From: Acinetobacter sp. ANC 4805 | Lineage (GTDB): Bacteria > Pseudomonadota > Gammaproteobacteria > Pseudomonadales > Moraxellaceae | Length of the DNA stretch: 64,000 bases | Direction of reading: 5' to 3' | Assembly (NCBI RefSeq): GCF_022549495.1 | Contig: NZ_JAKZGD010000007.1 | Location: 62,001-126,000 of the forward strand | Shown: positions 62,494 to 64,000 of the stretch, one piece after another | Position numbering within the stretch: the stretch's first letter is position 1 | How the letters are laid out: each line of letters begins with the position of its first letter | Notes under the pieces: generated by a model | Told to the model about the DNA's origin: nothing | What the model saw: only the letters and a program-made list of their open reading frames with translations | The model's database searches: none | Position numbers and translations under genes: made by a program

Positions 62494-63984
62494 TTAGAGT
62501 TGGATATTTTTATATTGTGGCATCCATGGCTGAGCTTGTTCTAATTGTGCAGCAAGTTGTAGCAATCGATCTTCACGTCCAAATGGTGCAATAAACTGAC
62601 TGCCTAAAGGTAAGCCATTTTTATTCCAGTATAAAGGTACAGACATGGCAGGCAAGCCTGTGATATTTGCTAATTGCGTAAAAGGCACCCAACTTAAATT
62701 TTCTTGTACCACTTTTTCAACCAATTTACCTTGTGTCAAATAGTGTGCTTTGCCGACTTTTAATAATCCTTTTAAGATTGGTTTTTGCCAAATAGGTGTG
62801 GCAATTTCACCATTTTGGGGGGCAACGGAAGCTGTGGTTGGTGTTAAATACAGATCATATTTTTCAAAGAAAATGTTCATTTGGGTATTATAAAGTCCCC
62901 AATTATTGAGTGTATGAATATATTCTGTTGCTGTTGTTTTAGCGCCAAAAGCAGCCAATGCGACTGAATCAAGTTCAAAATCACGATCTGTTGCACCTGA
63001 CATTTGTTTGATTTGGGTCCGCATATACGAGAACTGACTAAACCAAGTTGTCACGAAATCTTTTGCCAATGCCAAACCGTTTATTTGTGGTTGGTCTTCA
63101 ATCACAATATGTCCCAAGGACTCCAACAATTTAGCGGTTTGTTGAACAGCTTGAATGGCATCTTTTGAAACTTTTGTGCCAATTGGGGATTGGGTGTTAA
63201 ATGCGATTCTTAGTTTTTTAGGGGCGTGTTGAATCACATCCAGATAATCTTGCTGAGGTGCTTCTATTCTAAAAAGCGAAGTTTGTTCAGGGCCTTGGAC
63301 AGCATCAAGCATGGCAGCACTATCGCGAACTGTTTTAGATAGGACATGTTGCATTGCAGCGCCATGCATTGCTTCACTATATTGTGGACCCCATGGCGTA
63401 CGCCCTCGACTTGGCTTTAATCCAAATAAACCGCAATATGAAGCGGGGATGCGAATAGATCCACCACCATCACTTGCGCCTGCAATTGGCACTAAACCGC
63501 CTGCAACAGCCGAGCCTGAACCACCCGAAGAACCTCCACTATTGTGCTTTAAATTCCAAGGGTTATGACATGAGCCCCAAGCATCGGGTTCGGTAATTCC
63601 TTTTATCCCAAATTCAGGGACATTGGTACGACCAAAAGTGATGATCCCTGTTTTTTCCCAACGATTAACAATTTCAGCATTAAAGTCAGGTATATAATTG
63701 ATTTTTTTTAGCGCATTGCTTCCATAAGAGGTGGGTACACCTTGATATTCTTGGAATAAGTCTTTTACTAGAAAAGGAACGCCAGCAAACAAACCAGATG
63801 ATTGTTGCTGTGTACGTTGTTTTGCTTGTTCATACATGGGAATAATGACGGCATTTAGTTTTGAATTGGTTTTGTCTGCTCGTTCTAATGCGACGTCTAA
63901 TAACTCTGATGCATGAACCTCTTTGTTTTTGACTAGTTGTGCTAAACCTAAACCATCATATTGAATATATTCAGAAAATTTCAT
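62494..63984 (-). CDS. Amidase-signature hydrolase
   Basis: 496 residues. The Ser-Ser-Lys triad is seen as K74 (VPFLVKDLF), S153 in GGSSGGS and nucleophile S176 (SDGGGSIRIPA). ATG 63984 is chosen because AAGGA lies 8-9 bases upstream; the ATG at 63993 overlaps that site. Broad-family enzyme (amide, nitrile-derived amide or 6-aminohexanoate-like substrates); the specific one is unknown. Complete within the window, with only 16 bases of upstream DNA visible. Confidence 0.9.
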   Translation of the reverse strand: MKFSEYIQYDGLGLAQLVKNKEVHASELLDVALERADKTNSKLNAVIIPMYEQAKQRTQQQSSGLFAGVPFLVKDLFQEYQGVPTSYGSNALKKINYIPDFNAEIVNRWEKTGIITFGRTNVPEFGIKGITEPDAWGSCHNPWNLKHNSGGSSGGSGSAVAGGLVPIAGASDGGGSIRIPASYCGLFGLKPSRGRTPWGPQYSEAMHGAAMQHVLSKTVRDSAAMLDAVQGPEQTSLFRIEAPQQDYLDVIQHAPKKLRIAFNTQSPIGTKVSKDAIQAVQQTAKLLESLGHIVIEDQPQINGLALAKDFVTTWFSQFSYMRTQIKQMSGATDRDFELDSVALAAFGAKTTATEYIHTLNNWGLYNTQMNIFFEKYDLYLTPTTASVAPQNGEIATPIWQKPILKGLLKVGKAHYLTQGKLVEKVVQENLSWVPFTQLANITGLPAMSVPLYWNKNGLPLGSQFIAPFGREDRLLQLAAQLEQAQPWMPQYKNIQL

Positions 63985-64000
63985 TGCTTTCATCCTTGAA

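Overview
The window looks like chromosomal DNA of an Acinetobacter-type gammaproteobacterium (Moraxellaceae). It is AT-rich throughout and carries coq7, tamA/tamB, acnB, sstT, dnaX, roxA and an LMW-phosphatase/murB pair, all with strong Acinetobacter-like protein character. The genus is inferred from protein character and composition; no rRNA or tRNA gene is visible.

Layout. 1-12.7 kb is mostly core: RNase Z (-) next to the sigma-54 RNA-repair activator RtcR (+), a decayed IS481-type transposase, Coq7 with an LplT-like MFS protein (-), and the TamA-TamB envelope pair (+). 12.8-16.7 kb has two small exported proteins and aconitase B, which is preceded by a structured leader. 16.8-18.8 kb is an AT-rich two-gene insert, an OLD/AAA-type ATPase followed by a protein with a literal PD-x11-ExK nuclease motif; this is the best candidate here for an undescribed defence system. 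18.9-24.9 kb holds a DASS anion transporter (-), a three-gene copper-oxidase locus (free-standing tyrosinase C-terminal-like domain, full tyrosinase, His-rich DUF2182 membrane protein) and an MscS-type channel whose ribosome binding site lies in a 15-bp perfect hairpin. 25-32.6 kb carries YaiL/DUF1275/SstT, a BigR/YgaV-like persulfide-sensor regulator, a TetR regulator facing a tiny promoter-operator-peptide-terminator unit, a lipoprotein plus Ntn-hydrolase pair, and RoxA. dnaX (32.7-34.8 kb) contains sixteen perfect GAACCT repeats.

35.0-52.3 kb is one long, nearly gap-free cluster of the Ter (tellurium/stress) type. It comprises six TerD-domain genes, two TerY-like von Willebrand A proteins, a PP2C phosphatase, an atypical kinase, a TerC/DUF475 membrane protein, an AIM24 protein, and a five-gene metabolic module (ATP-grasp, two phosphoribosyltransferase-type proteins, HAD phosphatase, HpcH/CitE-like lyase). 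The module is of the kind proposed to make a nucleoside-like metabolite. A strong bidirectional terminator closes the cluster.

52.4-58.4 kb is ordinary: thioesterase plus Fe-alcohol dehydrogenase (-), then LMW phosphatase, murB, a DUF218 protein, an alpha/beta hydrolase and a small exported protein (+). 58.5-61.1 kb is a decaying accessory zone of broken small genes, one possibly phage-derived. 61.3-64 kb has an MFS transporter (+) and an amidase (-). No CRISPR array, rRNA, tRNA or intact insertion sequence was seen.
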